Source: Coturnix japonica (lineage: Eukaryota > Chordata > Aves > Galliformes > Phasianidae). From it: 64,000 nucleotides of DNA. Positions 22,001-33,210 of the stretch are shown piece by piece (position 1 is the first letter of the stretch; each line of letters opens with the position of its first letter). The DNA lies in NCBI RefSeq assembly GCF_001577835.2, contig NC_029529.1, positions 11,853,380 to 11,917,379 on the forward strand. The letters run 5' to 3'. Below the pieces are notes generated by a model. The model was not told the DNA's origin, made no database searches, and saw nothing but the letters and a program-made list of their open reading frames with translations. The position numbers and the translations under genes are program-made.

Positions 22001-25000
22001 TCCCAGTGCTCAGCCTTCCCAGTGGGGCACAAACCCTGTTGTGGGCAGGTCTCATCCCCATGGGAGCTCAGCCAGGCTAGGTGTGATGGCTGGGGCTGTG
22101 TCTGTCTGCTCTCTGTGCACTGCACCCTCCTGGGTGAGATATTAAAACCCAGCCACGTCAGTCACGGCTAAGAAACTACTTGTTAACATCTGTAACACCC
22201 GGGGACTTGGCAGGGTGAGCGGTTGTCTTTGGACACTTCTCAGTTATTGCTGACGTTTGGGATAAATGAGTTTCTGCTCTGGCTGCTTCAGGCTGTGCTG
22301 AAGAGCACGGGAACGCTGTTACAAATGCAGCCTTTCAGATGTGCTGCTTTTTGCTTAGGTTTAATAACACTGTTGTTTCTTCTCTGTTCATCTACCTGAA
22401 ACAAACTCTGCATGGAGGAGAGGGAGGCAGCTTCCAGCAGCTTCTCTTGCACGCTCAGACAAGCATTTCCAGCAGAGAGGCCGTCTGCTCCTCAGGTGTG
22501 TGCAGGTGCATTTGGTCCCTTCTGTGAGCAGGACACAGCATTTTTGCTGCGATGGTCTCATATTGGTGAGCTCACTTCATCCTGCTGTCAGACGAAACTC
22601 CATTTTCTCACCTGGCTGTACCTGGGACACGGCGCAGTGTTAATTACAGAATTAATTACAGTGTTCTTGCCGGGATCCACAGCATTATTTTGACGTTGCA
22701 GGTTACCAACCGATTGAATTTGCCCTCTCTGCTTATCTGCACCTCTCAGAGTCCTTCTGATTAAGAGACTTACTGAAGATTTGTTCTGAACATCTTCTTT
22801 TTACATAAGGGAACAAAAGATTACTTGTTCCACTGACTTGCCCTGAAGTGTTTCTTGGTGCTTATGTCTTTATGTGATTGTCTCACTGCCACAAGTGTGG
22901 CTGCACAGGATGCTGTGACTGCTGATCCTTCCTTGTCATTGAGTAAGGATTTCCCTGACACTCATGCCACAGATATATTGCAGTCTGTCTGTGTAGAGCA
23001 CCATTCCGGCTGTGAGGTGTTTTCTGCTGTCCCACTGTGAGCAGAAACAAGGTTTGTTCTTACCCTGACGGTGTTCTCCTGCTTTACAGTCACAGCGTGT
23101 CTTCACGGTTTTCCAGTTATTATTTATTTGCCATATGCTCAGGGACCTGCTCTGCTTTCTCCCAAGCATCTTCTTGAATGCAGCGTGTTGCAACCAGCTC
23201 CGGTTACCTGAGGACACTGTGGAACTGGAGGCGGCTGAATCTTGGAAGTGTTCTCTATTTCAGGTTCCAGCTCTGCTTTTCTTCCTTCCTTTTTCCCTGG
23301 TCTGGGTGGCACTAAGCCTGTTCTCCTCACTCTCCAGTCACGGTGACTAAGGTTTGCTCTCTGGGGTTTGTTGCTCGGTGTGCACTGCATCCTGCTCCAG
23401 CAGCACACAGTGTGAGTGAGGAAGGAGGGCAGGGTTGTGCAGGCTGCCAGGTTAAGCTGGTGTCCTCGCAGAGATGAATTCAGGTGTCTCTGGGGTCCCT
23501 GCTGTGCTTACAGCAGTACATGCTTACAGAGCCTTGGTCACTTAACTCCAAACATTTCAAGCAATTTTCTCGGTATCTTCACCATTTGAAGGGAAGACCT
23601 CAAGAACAGCACAAAATACAGCTCGAGAGCAGCATGAAGTGCACATCCCTGGTGTCTTTCTGCCTTTTCCAGTGACTTCCCAGCCCCTGTGCCTGCTTGT
23701 ATGCCAGCCCCACTCTGATTTTGGCACGCTGCTGCTGTCCAAGGGAGCACAGTGCTCATTGATGGCATTGGGACACATCCTGTGGGGCAATGAGTTCCCA
23801 GGGGAAGGAGGCTGGCAGCCCCGCTGCAAAGTGCTGTCGAGTGCTGGAAGAAAGCTGTCACTTCTTGGCGGGGTTTTGCTTTTCCTGGTTACATCAGATG
23901 TAATCTCACAACTGAAAGCCCAAATTTTAACTCGGACGAGTTTTGTTTCAGCTCGCATTGATGTGATGCATCCTGTGTTGGCGTGAGTGATGTGGAATAG
24001 GTCAGAGATTCCTACGTGCACCCTGCCCATTCCCATGGGAAAGTGGCTGGTGGGTAGGTTTCCCATCTATTGCCTGGCAGGAGGGATAAAGGTTGGGATG
24101 CCCTGGAGCTTTGCCCAGGAGTGATTACTGTGCTCGTGCGTGAAGCCCGGCCCTGGGAGGGGAGCGGGGTGTTTGTCCCCAGCCTTGGTGACAGCAGCTT
24201 GCTGCGTGCTGGGTCGGCTGGGCCGCTCCAACAGCGGGGCCATGTTGGCATCGGTGCAAGCAGGAGCCTAAAGAATAGCGGAGGGGTTGGACTGAATGCT
24301 AAATCACTGGGAACAGCCCGGACTTGTTCTCCAAGCGTCTCCCGTTGGTTACATCACGCTCGGTGTTGGTCAAGAGAGATGGGTTGATAGCTGCTGAGCT
24401 CCCAGCAGGGCTGCTTTCCTCCTGCAGGGCTGTGTCTGGGGGCAGGAGGAGGCTGCAGGAGCTGCGGGGATGTGGTGCAGGGTTGTGGCTGAGCATCCCC
24501 GCCGGGCACTGTCAGGCTGTGCTGGTGGAGCTGAAATGTCAGTCCTGAAATGAGCTGCATGTGGCTGCCAGCTGAGTGATGTTCAGGCTGGGGAAACCAC
24601 TGATGACTACAGGAAGGAAAATGTAACACCTTTGCTGAGTTTATCGGTTTCTGAGCTGCACAAAATGTTCAATAATAATAATAATAGAAGAGCTGTGGGG
24701 CAGCATGGCTGGGGGTGTCGGACTGCCGGCACCGCTCTGGGCAACAATGACATCTAGCGGCTGCTGTGCCTGGCCGGGCAGCAGAGCCCTGGGCCAAGAG
24801 GAGCTGAGCTCCAGCCCTGGGCTGCAGCCTGAGCTGCACAGCAGCTGCAGGGACAGGGCCAGGTAGGGCAGCCCTGCTCTGCATCCCCCTCAGTGCTGAG
24901 TCTGGTTGGTTTAGGGGTGGCTGTGGCTGGCAGTTCAGATATGGGTGTATGCAGGTTGGGCAACAAAGAATCATAGAATGGACTGGGTCAAAAAGGCCCA

Positions 25001-28000
25001 CAGTGCTCATCCAGTTCCAAACCCCTGCTATGTGCAGGGTCACCAACCAGCAGCCCAGGCTGCCCAGAGCCACATGCAGCCTTAAAGGCATTGCTGGCTT
25101 CCAACTCACTTTACCAGGTGTGTTTAAATGCTGAACATAGCCTAGAATAAAAAGACAAAACAGCTTTGCTTTTTGCTTAGGCGCACACAACATCCTCAGG
25201 CTGATTTCATTGCAGTCCTTCAACAGTGTCATCCTCAAAGGCCACTGCACTTCTCTGCCGGCACTGTGATGTGCAGGAGTGTGAAACCCAACCCTTGTGC
25301 CCTCCTTTGTGTGCTGTGAGCACCGGGTATTGGACGTTAATGCCTCTTGCTTTGCCCAGCTTGTCCAGCTTTGGGAGCTGAGGGCATTCATGGGGATGCT
25401 CTGCTCTCTCGTGGGCATGGAGCAGGCTCACTGCTGCTTGCTGTATCCCTGGGGATGCGGGTTTTATATCTGCCAAGCAAATAAATACAAACCACTCGTC
25501 GTCTCTGGAGGAAGATAAAATGTAAACTATCTATTTTCTGTGATAAAGCACTGGAAATAGTTGGAATTTAAGATAATTATCTTGATTGCTTTTTGTAGCA
25601 CCCTGCAAAGACTGAAATCTAATTTGTTTCTCTCTAACAGGGAGCTCCTGCTGATGACTCAGGCGAAAATCCATTTGCTTTATTGACAAACTTGTCCCTT
25701 TGGTTTTCAGGGCAGTGTTGCTGCAGAAGGGACATACAGGTGGTTATGCAGCAGTGAGGTTTTAATACATGTTCCACATTTGATATCTTGTGGCTGGAGG
25801 AGAGAACAAAGCTGATACAATTGGAGGGAAGCTACTTGGCATTGCTAAAGGTGGCTGTAAATTGCTTTGTGCTCTCCAGTGAGTGCAGCAAGTGGTGGAG
25901 TTCAACCAGATGCACAGAAGCTTGCAGGGAAGCTGCAGGACGGGCAGCTGTGTGCTGGCTTGAACAAAATCTTTGTCTGAAGGTGCTGGGCACTCCTAAT
26001 GTGGCTGCAATTTTGGGGTCTTCTGCTGGTCTGGAGCTGGGGCCCCATGGGGAGCTGTTGTTCATGCTGTTTCTCAGCTGCTGTTGAGGAGGGAGTGGCT
26101 TCTGCCTGCTCTGCCCCTGCCTTTCTCAGGAGCTAAGCTGCTGGAGGAACCTCCTGAAGTTGCATCAGCCTTTGCTTCCTGGCCCAATTCACAGACACAC
26201 GTGGCCCTAGTGTGAAACCCTTCAGGTCGTGCTCCCCTGCTGAGAGGAAGGAAAATGAAGCACAGAGGTGATGAAGCACGGCTGTGCTATGGTGAGGCTG
26301 GTAGCTGAGGTTTTCTGGGCTTATCTCTCACTGGAACCCAATGCTCACATTGACTGCCCTGTTGTTGCTCTGCAGTACAGGCTGCTGTGTGCTGCTGTGC
26401 ACTGAAGGATGAGTATAGAGGATGATAGTAGAGAAAGTAACGTTCTTCCAAAATACATTCACATTGAGTCAGTTCTTCCATTGCCAAGTTTGAGACTTCA
26501 CCTGTTTAATGAAGGAAACAGTTTAATTTGCATGTTTCTGTTTGCAAGCATAGCAGGTATACATGCCTTGTAGTTCTTAACTCCTTTTGTCCTTGTGGTT
26601 GGAAAGCAGCAGCTGTGTTCTCTGGACAGGCTTCTCAGCATTACCACCTCCCTGCCTGTTTGACCCCTGTTCTCTTCCCTTTAGGAATTGACTACAAGAC
26701 TACTACCATCCTGTTGGACGGCAGAAGGGTCAAGCTGGAGCTCTGGTGAGTTTGGCTTCTGAGCTGCACCACAGCACGGCCAGTGCAGAGCATCCCTGGC
26801 TGTATGGTGAGGCTGGGTAACTCCTCTTCCCAGTAAGATGTCCTAGTGAATCAGACCCCTTTCCGTGACTGAGCAGCACCAGCAGCATGTTGTCCTTTGC
26901 CAGGATGGTCCTGTTTCAGCCTTTCTCCACCACAGCTCTTGCTCACTAAGGGAGTCGTACTGTTTTGGAGGTAATACTGGACTCAACTGAAATCCTAGAG
27001 TGGGAAACAAATAGAATTAGGAGGACAAAGCCCTCAGTTCCCACAGAAGCCTGGGTTAGTCCATGGCTCGGTCATGGTACATTCAGTGCAGGGTGTACAG
27101 GGCTGACTGGGATGGAGAAGTGAGAGCCCTGCATGTGAGGGTGACCCTTCCTTACCTGATAGTGCTGGAAGAAAATCTGGAGCCCATCTGGTCCAGTTCT
27201 GAGGTATAAATTGCTAAGAAGATGCCCCAGGAATGCAGGAAATAGCCTGCCCCTGTTGTTCTTCAGATGGATCTAGCAGGGAGTGACACAGGTCCTAAGG
27301 CATGAAACCAAACATCTCTGCTGAGATGTGTATGAAATAACTGGAATGTTTGTGTTCTGTGTGAACTGTTACATTGGGAGTGAATGACACGTTCTCTGCC
27401 TCAGAGACTGACTCTAAGGGTGTATGGTTTCATGGTTTAATTATAGTCCTGCTCTCTCAGGAGCTGGTGTCCTCATTTTTCTAACAAACAGCTAATTTAT
27501 CTCCTCTGCCCTGTGTGGCTGCATCCGCTCTTTGTGTTTTGTGTTCCTTACTCTTGTAAGGTGCCATTTTCCCACTTGTAGCCTGCTGGGAATTGTGGAC
27601 TCTGGGGTTTCTTGTTTCCTACATTTCACAGGTGTAACTCAAGTTTTCTTTGTTGCAGGGACACATCAGGGCAAGGCAGATTTTGCACCATTTTCAGGTC
27701 GTACTCCAGAGGAGCCCAGGTGAGTGCAGCTGTCTGGTTTTCAATGGGGGACGTCCTTTTCTTTAGGCTGTAACAGTGTTTCATGCCACAGCAAAGAGCT
27801 CCGAGGCAAATTAAGCATGGAAAGGAATGGGATCTGTGAAAATACCAAGAGGCACCACAGGTCTTCCTGTGCTCTGGATTTCCTGTTTTATGAAATGATG
27901 GGAGGCAGAGGAGTGAGTGACACTCCTAGGCTGCTGCTGCAATGTTCTGTAATGGATTCCTCCCTGCTGGTTTCTAGACAAGGGCTGAGGAGTTGGGCTT

Positions 28001-31000
28001 ATAAAGGATGTGGCAGTTCTAACCTGAGACCTGCCTTAGTTTTAATGTGGGGGATCCTCATTTCAGAGGCTTATCAAGTTTGTTTCAAGATGACACCAGC
28101 TTTCCCAGTGGAGTTCTTCTTCTGTGTTGCCACCAAATCAGCTCCAAAAGTAATGCCCAAATCAAGCAGGGAGCAGCAAGTGCCATGTCTGCGTGGGGCT
28201 TCAGCCAGCAGAGCCTGTGGCATCCCAGCAATGTTCCTGGATTAGGAGGAATACAGGTGTCTCTGAAATAACCTCCACATCTTTCAACGAAAGCAGAAAG
28301 TATGCTAATTTAAACTCTTCATGGTTAACCGATGCAAGAGGGATGTTAGATTGAGTAACCTCTGCTGCAAGAGCAGGCTTAAATACTTGTTAGCTTCTGC
28401 ATGCTGGAAATAAGTACATCTGTCTCAGCTGGGCAGAGATGCCAGGGGGGTTAAGCTCTGTGTGAAGTGCAGCAGATATCTGTGCAAGAGCAACTTGATG
28501 TAAGCTGGCCATGAAGCACCTTCATGCTGAAAAGCAGCAGAAGGTTTTTGCTGAGCAGAGGACAGAGGTTCTGAACTGGGCTTCCTGTAAGGAGTAACAA
28601 GGAATCACTCAGTGGGAGCTGGGCTTCCAAAGAGGGCTCTGAGGCTGCTGGGAGTGCAGGAGGTGCTCAGGTGCCATGGCCTGGCCCATGTGGGGCTGGC
28701 TGAGAAGGGATACATGCATATGAGTGGAGAGTGCTTAAGAAAATACACAAAACAGCTGCTTGGTGAAAAGTGCCTTCAAGTAAGGGAAAAGTGGTCCCCA
28801 ATTGGGAGCCAGATCTTCCTGTGAGTTTTCCTTTCTGACACAGCACAACTTTGTGCAAGTCCCAGCTCTCCAGGCAGTGTGACAGAGGAAGTCCTTCAGG
28901 AATAGTTTCAGACTCTCTGCAGAAAGTCAGAATGACATTCAGGAATGCTCCCATCTTACAGCAAGGCTGCAGCCCTAACAGAATAATGAGCGTTGTTGAG
29001 TTCTGCTTTGGCAGCAGGTTTGGGTGGTTGCTGTCTATCCTGCTCAGGGCTTCTCAGCATGCAGAGAGCTGCGGGGCTTTTTGGCAGCTCAGCAGGCTCA
29101 GAGATGCAGGCTGTGCTCTACTGTGCAGCCTTCTGGGTGCTGTGAACACTCTACCTGCCTTGGGTCATTCTGAGGGGTGTCCAGCTGCTGGAGGAGCCAT
29201 CTCTGCATGTCACAGTGCTTACTGCCAGCTCAGTGATAAATATCCCCTGGTGCATTATGCTGTTGGGAAATGCTTTGGCAGCAGGGAGCAGTGCCTGCCC
29301 TGGGCCAAGGTCCCAGGTGCCAGCTGGAGAAGGGACATGGTGTTCTCCTTGCTGTCTTTGTTTATGGCTTACTTAGTCCTATGGGCTGCAGAAGTCCAGT
29401 CTGGGGGTTCTTCCAGGCTTCCTCAGCAACCAACAGCTTTGTTCCATCAGTGCAGAGTAGCAGCGAGTGAGGCTTTCTTGGCTGCCCTGTCCTGTGTGTG
29501 CTGAGGTTTGTGGCAGTGGTGGGAGCACTTGTTTTCAAACACGCTGCTTCTACCACCTTCCAAAGCTTGCAAGTCTGCTTTGCTGCAGGTGTTTAAGCCA
29601 GACAGAGATGTGGTTTGATTCCCTCTTTGGGCAGGACTTTGTGTGAGCTCCTGCTCCAAACAAGCCTGACTTCTGGCAGAGTGAGGGTCCACGTGTGCTG
29701 CTGGGTACAATAATAGATTATCTCTGTGTTCTCTGCTCACTGCGTGGTGCACTCACATGGTAATCTGTCACTGGGAGCTCAGGCTTTGTGGAATAAAAGC
29801 GGACTGGAAATGGACTTTGAAAGTGAATGGTGTAAAGACCCGGGACGGTGCTGGGAGATAAGTCCTGTCTTTTTCCACCCACCACCAAAATCTAGGGGCA
29901 GGTTGGGGAGGGGCTGCGCAGCTCAGGGGCTGGAGAGAACTCACAGGGTCTTGTGGAGCTGGATATTGAGAGATACGGAGATATCAAGGTGCTGAGAGCC
30001 ATCGGGGCACTTAAAGAAGGTTTTGGGCTGCAGATGGGAATCTGGTTGTCTTTCTGGCTGATTCCAATTCCCCATGCTGTTCCACAGGAATCTTTTTGTT
30101 TATAAACCTGAAAGAAAAAAAAAAAGGCCAACAGCTCTTACTTGGATCTGTCTGCAGAGCTGAGCCAACTTCCTGCGTGCATGCATGTCTGCAAGCTGTT
30201 CTTTGCAGGGGAGAAAACAGTGATGATGCTGTGTTTGGGAGGCAGTGTCTGGAGCACACCTGTGCTGCCTGGGAGAAGCACGACATCCCCTGGCTGAGCC
30301 CCCCGTATGGAGCTGCTTCCTCCCCTTTGGCCCAGCACCCACAATGGGAGGATGGGGATGGGATCGGGGCAGTAGGCAGCGTGGCCTTGGTGTCTGCTCT
30401 TGGGAGGCTTTACTTGACAATCTGTACTGGAAACGTGTGTGTGTGGAGCTGTGTTATGACTTGAGAGGCTGTACTGGCAGACAGTGTGGGGTTAGAGAGC
30501 GTGGTCTTGACCTTCCACTTTGTTCCTGAGAACTTGGGGTTGTGGTTTTGCTGATGTTTTCTCCCGATTCCTCTGTAAAGCAGATCCAGGCTGCAGCTGC
30601 CAGCAAGCTTAAAGCCATTGCATCAATTTTATCCCTGTCAAGCACATAAAAAATGTGAGTGGAGGATCATTCTTTTCGCCTTTCAGTTTTGGGGTATAGA
30701 AGCGGTCTTTTAGGTGAATCTCCCTTTTCGTTTGCCTCATATGCAATCTGGTGACTGCATGTTTTCTTCCATCAGGGGATTCTCCTGGTGTATGACATCA
30801 CCAACCGCTGGTCCTTTGATGGGATAGATCGATGGATGAAGGAAATAGATGAGGTAAGCTTCACGAAGGACCCAGGAGCGTGCTGGCTTCCTGCCACACC
30901 ATTCTTTCACACTGGGACTTCCAGCCCCTCTGGCCCAGGTGCCAGGCACACTGAGGGGAGTCCAGGGAGATAATTGTGGCACCAAAGTACAGTGGTCTGT

Positions 31001-33210
31001 ATTGAAATCCAGGGAGGTGCCACCTCTGAACAAGAACAAAAGTGGTTCCGCTGTGGTTCCCTCTCAAGTGAATCGTAGAGAGGAAAAATTAATGGTCCTC
31101 ATTGTGTAGCATTGACTGCTCAGCATCAGAGCAGCTTCTACTCCCTTGCTCTTCACTGCTATTGAAGTTAGGTAGAGTTGGCTGTCTCACTAAAGGCAAG
31201 TCGTGATTATTTCTCCATGTATGTTTCTCTTTTCATAGCATGCCCCAGGGGTGCCCCGGATCCTGGTGGGAAACAGACTTCACCTCGCCTTCAAACGGCA
31301 GGTGCCCACAGAGCAGGCCCGGGCGTACGCAGAGAAGAACTGCATGACGTTCTTTGAGGTCAGCCCACTGTGCAACTTCAACGTCATAGAGTCCTTCACA
31401 GAGCTGTCTCGTATCGTCCTTATGCGGCACGGCATGGAGAAGATCTGGAGACCCAACAGAGGTGGGCAATGAGAAAGGAGCTGTGCGTGGGCTGGAGCAG
31501 AGGGAGCGCCCAGATAGGGGTGTGTGTGCTCATACCTGTGGGATCTGAGAGCTCCTGCCCTGCTGAACAGCCTCGAGTCAGGCGTGCTGAAGCTGAACCA
31601 GAGCAAGCTGCCCATACTGGTGTGGCTCCAGAGGGCAGTTCAGCATGTCTAGGCTCTGAACTGCTCTGGGACATCCTTACACCTCTGCATTTACTCTAGG
31701 TAAAGCTGAAAGCAATTAAGCTTACAACTTGAAAGCACTTCAATCGGATGACTGTGTGTGTGGGATGCACCAAGCATAAGCACCTCTGTCCTTACCTTTG
31801 TCTGAGCCTGTATCTCCTGTTCTGGAGAGATAGGGAGGCAGGGTGAGCCCAGGGCAGTGCAAGGAGCTGAAAGGGGATCAACCCTGTTCCTGCTGTAGGC
31901 ATGGAGCAGTGAGCTGCGGTATTCCATATGTACCCAGGTGCACAGACTGTGGCATGAGCAGAGCCCACCTTATGTCTCAGCCTGCTGAATTTGAAGGAAA
32001 ATAGTCTTAGGACCCTGGTTCCCAGCTGGGGGTAGCAGTGTGTCTGACTGACAGGCTGAGCAGCAGAAGTTTAACACTCCCATCTGGGTGACCCACCTTT
32101 GTCTGGGTCTTCTGTCCCATTGAGCAGGAGCAGATCTTGCTCATCAAACGCTCTGCCAGATTCTTTAGGACTGGAGGCAGCTCTGCTGGCTGCTGGGGAG
32201 CAGTGAGAGGCTGGAGGTGAACGTGTGCCCTCCTGTGGCCGGCTGCTGGGAAATCCCATCCCACAGGCTTCCCTCAGCTCATTCATGTGGCTCACCCTGA
32301 GCTAAGAGGACGCTGGCAAGTCTTGTCCTGGCTTGAAGGAATGGTTCATAGCTGTGAGCACTGTGCAAAGAGCCATCCCTGTAGCCGCTGCTCACTGAGC
32401 CAGTCCCTTGCAGCAGGGCTGGCTCCATTGCCTGCTTCCCACACCTCTCCTTAGGGCTGCCAAATGGTGACAGGGAAGTGGGACCATGAGCAGGGCTGGC
32501 GTGTTGCACCAAGCAGAGGGACAGTGCTGCCTGAGCCCAGTGCTGGCACCAAAGCTGATGGCCATCAGGGTGCTGGCTTGCAGGGCTCAGCTGAAGCCTG
32601 GGAAGCATTTATTCCCATATCGTTGTTCTAACAAATGCAATTTGGTGAAGCACTGACACAGGCTGCTCAGAGAGGTGGTGGGTGCCCTGTCCCTGGAGAT
32701 GCTCAGGGTCGGGCTGGAGCACCCAGTGGAGCTGTGGATATCCCTGTTCACTGCAGGGCAGCAGGACCAGATGATCTTTACAGGTTCTGTGAATCTGCTC
32801 AGGGTTCTGGTTCAGTTGCCATTAACTCTTCTCCCCTAACCAGCAAGAGCTGCATGGCACAAAGAGGTGTGTAAAGAAGGCAGCCTTGCAGTGCATTGGC
32901 TCTGACTGTCTGCTCTCTCCTCCCCGCAGTGTTCAGCCTGCAGGACCTGTGCTGCCGAGCCATCGTCTCCTGCACCCCCGTGCACCTCATCGACAAGCTG
33001 CCGCTGCCCGTCACCATCAAGAGTCACCTGAAATCCTTCTCCATGGCCAACGGGATGAACGCGGTGATGATGCACGGCCGCTCCTACTCCTTGGCCAGCA
33101 GCGGGGGAGGCAGCAGCAGCAAAGGCAACAGCCTGAAGAGATCCAAATCCATTCGGCCGCCCCAGAGCCCCCCCCAGAACTGCTCGCGCAACAACTGCAA
33201 GATCTCTTAG
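16093..33210 (+). CDS. RAB40C: RAB40C, Rab-like small GTPase with SOCS box (281 aa, complete)
   Basis: Six coding exons: 16093-16234, 26685-26745, 27659-27719, 30776-30853, 31239-31461 and 32930-33210. All phases match. The total is 846 bp, giving 281 aa, the length I recall for human RAB40C. The protein begins [20 protein letters not shown]. The P-loop is G21-DSDVGKG, where the usual Ser after Lys is Gly. The G3 motif is W68-DTSGQGRF and the G4 position reads GNRLH; these departures from classical Rabs are typical of the RAB40 group. A SOCS box ([20 protein letters not shown], then LPLP) begins in the last exon, followed by a Ser/Gly/Lys-rich tail and a C-terminal CKIS prenylation-type motif. 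RAB40 proteins bind Elongin B/C and CUL5 through the SOCS box and act as membrane-linked ubiquitin-ligase adaptors. The order PIGQ-RAB40C-WFIKKN1 supports paralogue C. Confidence 0.97.
16340..16387. repeat. 12-bp tandem repeat, four copies
   Basis: Four head-to-tail units of GGTTCAATGCCC or GGTCCAATGCCC start 105 bp into RAB40C intron 1. Each unit contains an inverted or direct CCAAT-like core (CCAAT in units 1 and 4, TCAAT in units 2 and 3). It is too short to assign a role. Confidence 0.9.
24671..24685. repeat. (AAT)5 microsatellite
   Basis: Five AAT units lie in RAB40C intron 1. Simple sequence only. Confidence 0.85.
24967..25105 (-). mobile_element. CR1 LINE 3' fragment, reverse orientation, in RAB40C intron 1
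   Basis: The reverse CR1 terminus (AGAATCATAGAATGG) is followed by CCACAGTGCTCATCCAGTTC and CAGCCCAGGCTGCCCAGAGC, matching the CR1 3' region in reverse as seen at 8386-8811. It fades at about 25105. It is 5' truncated and about 140 bp long. Confidence 0.85.
26746..32929 (+). other. RAB40C introns 2-5
   Basis: The introns between the small RAB40C exons are 26746-27658, 27720-30775, 30854-31238 and 31462-32929. All have GT-AG ends. One CR1 fragment (32640-32795) and an A-run (30114-30124) are recognisable. Nothing else could be supported on either strand. Confidence 0.65.
32640..32795 (+). mobile_element. CR1 LINE 3' fragment, forward orientation, in last RAB40C intron
   Basis: ACAGGCTGCTCAGAGAGGTG, GTCCCTGGAGATGCTCAGG and CAGATGATCTTTACAGG follow the CR1 3' region read in sense (GCCCAGAGAGGTGGT, CCCTGGAGGTGTTCAAG, then GATGATCTT). 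The terminal octamers are degraded (TTCTGTGAAT). It lies about 135 bp before the last RAB40C exon. Confidence 0.75.

Larger units (their letters stand above)
16235..26684 (+). other. RAB40C intron 1 (10.4 kb)
   Basis: The intron runs from donor GTAAGG at 16235 to acceptor ttccctttag ending at 26684. Its first ~250 bp continue the CpG island. I recognise a 12-bp repeat, an (AAT)5 microsatellite and one CR1 fragment, all listed separately. The rest shows no exon-like reading, RNA gene or nameable repeat on either strand. The largest open frames (such as 18055-18714 plus) have no domain and lie amid unremarkable composition. Confidence 0.65.
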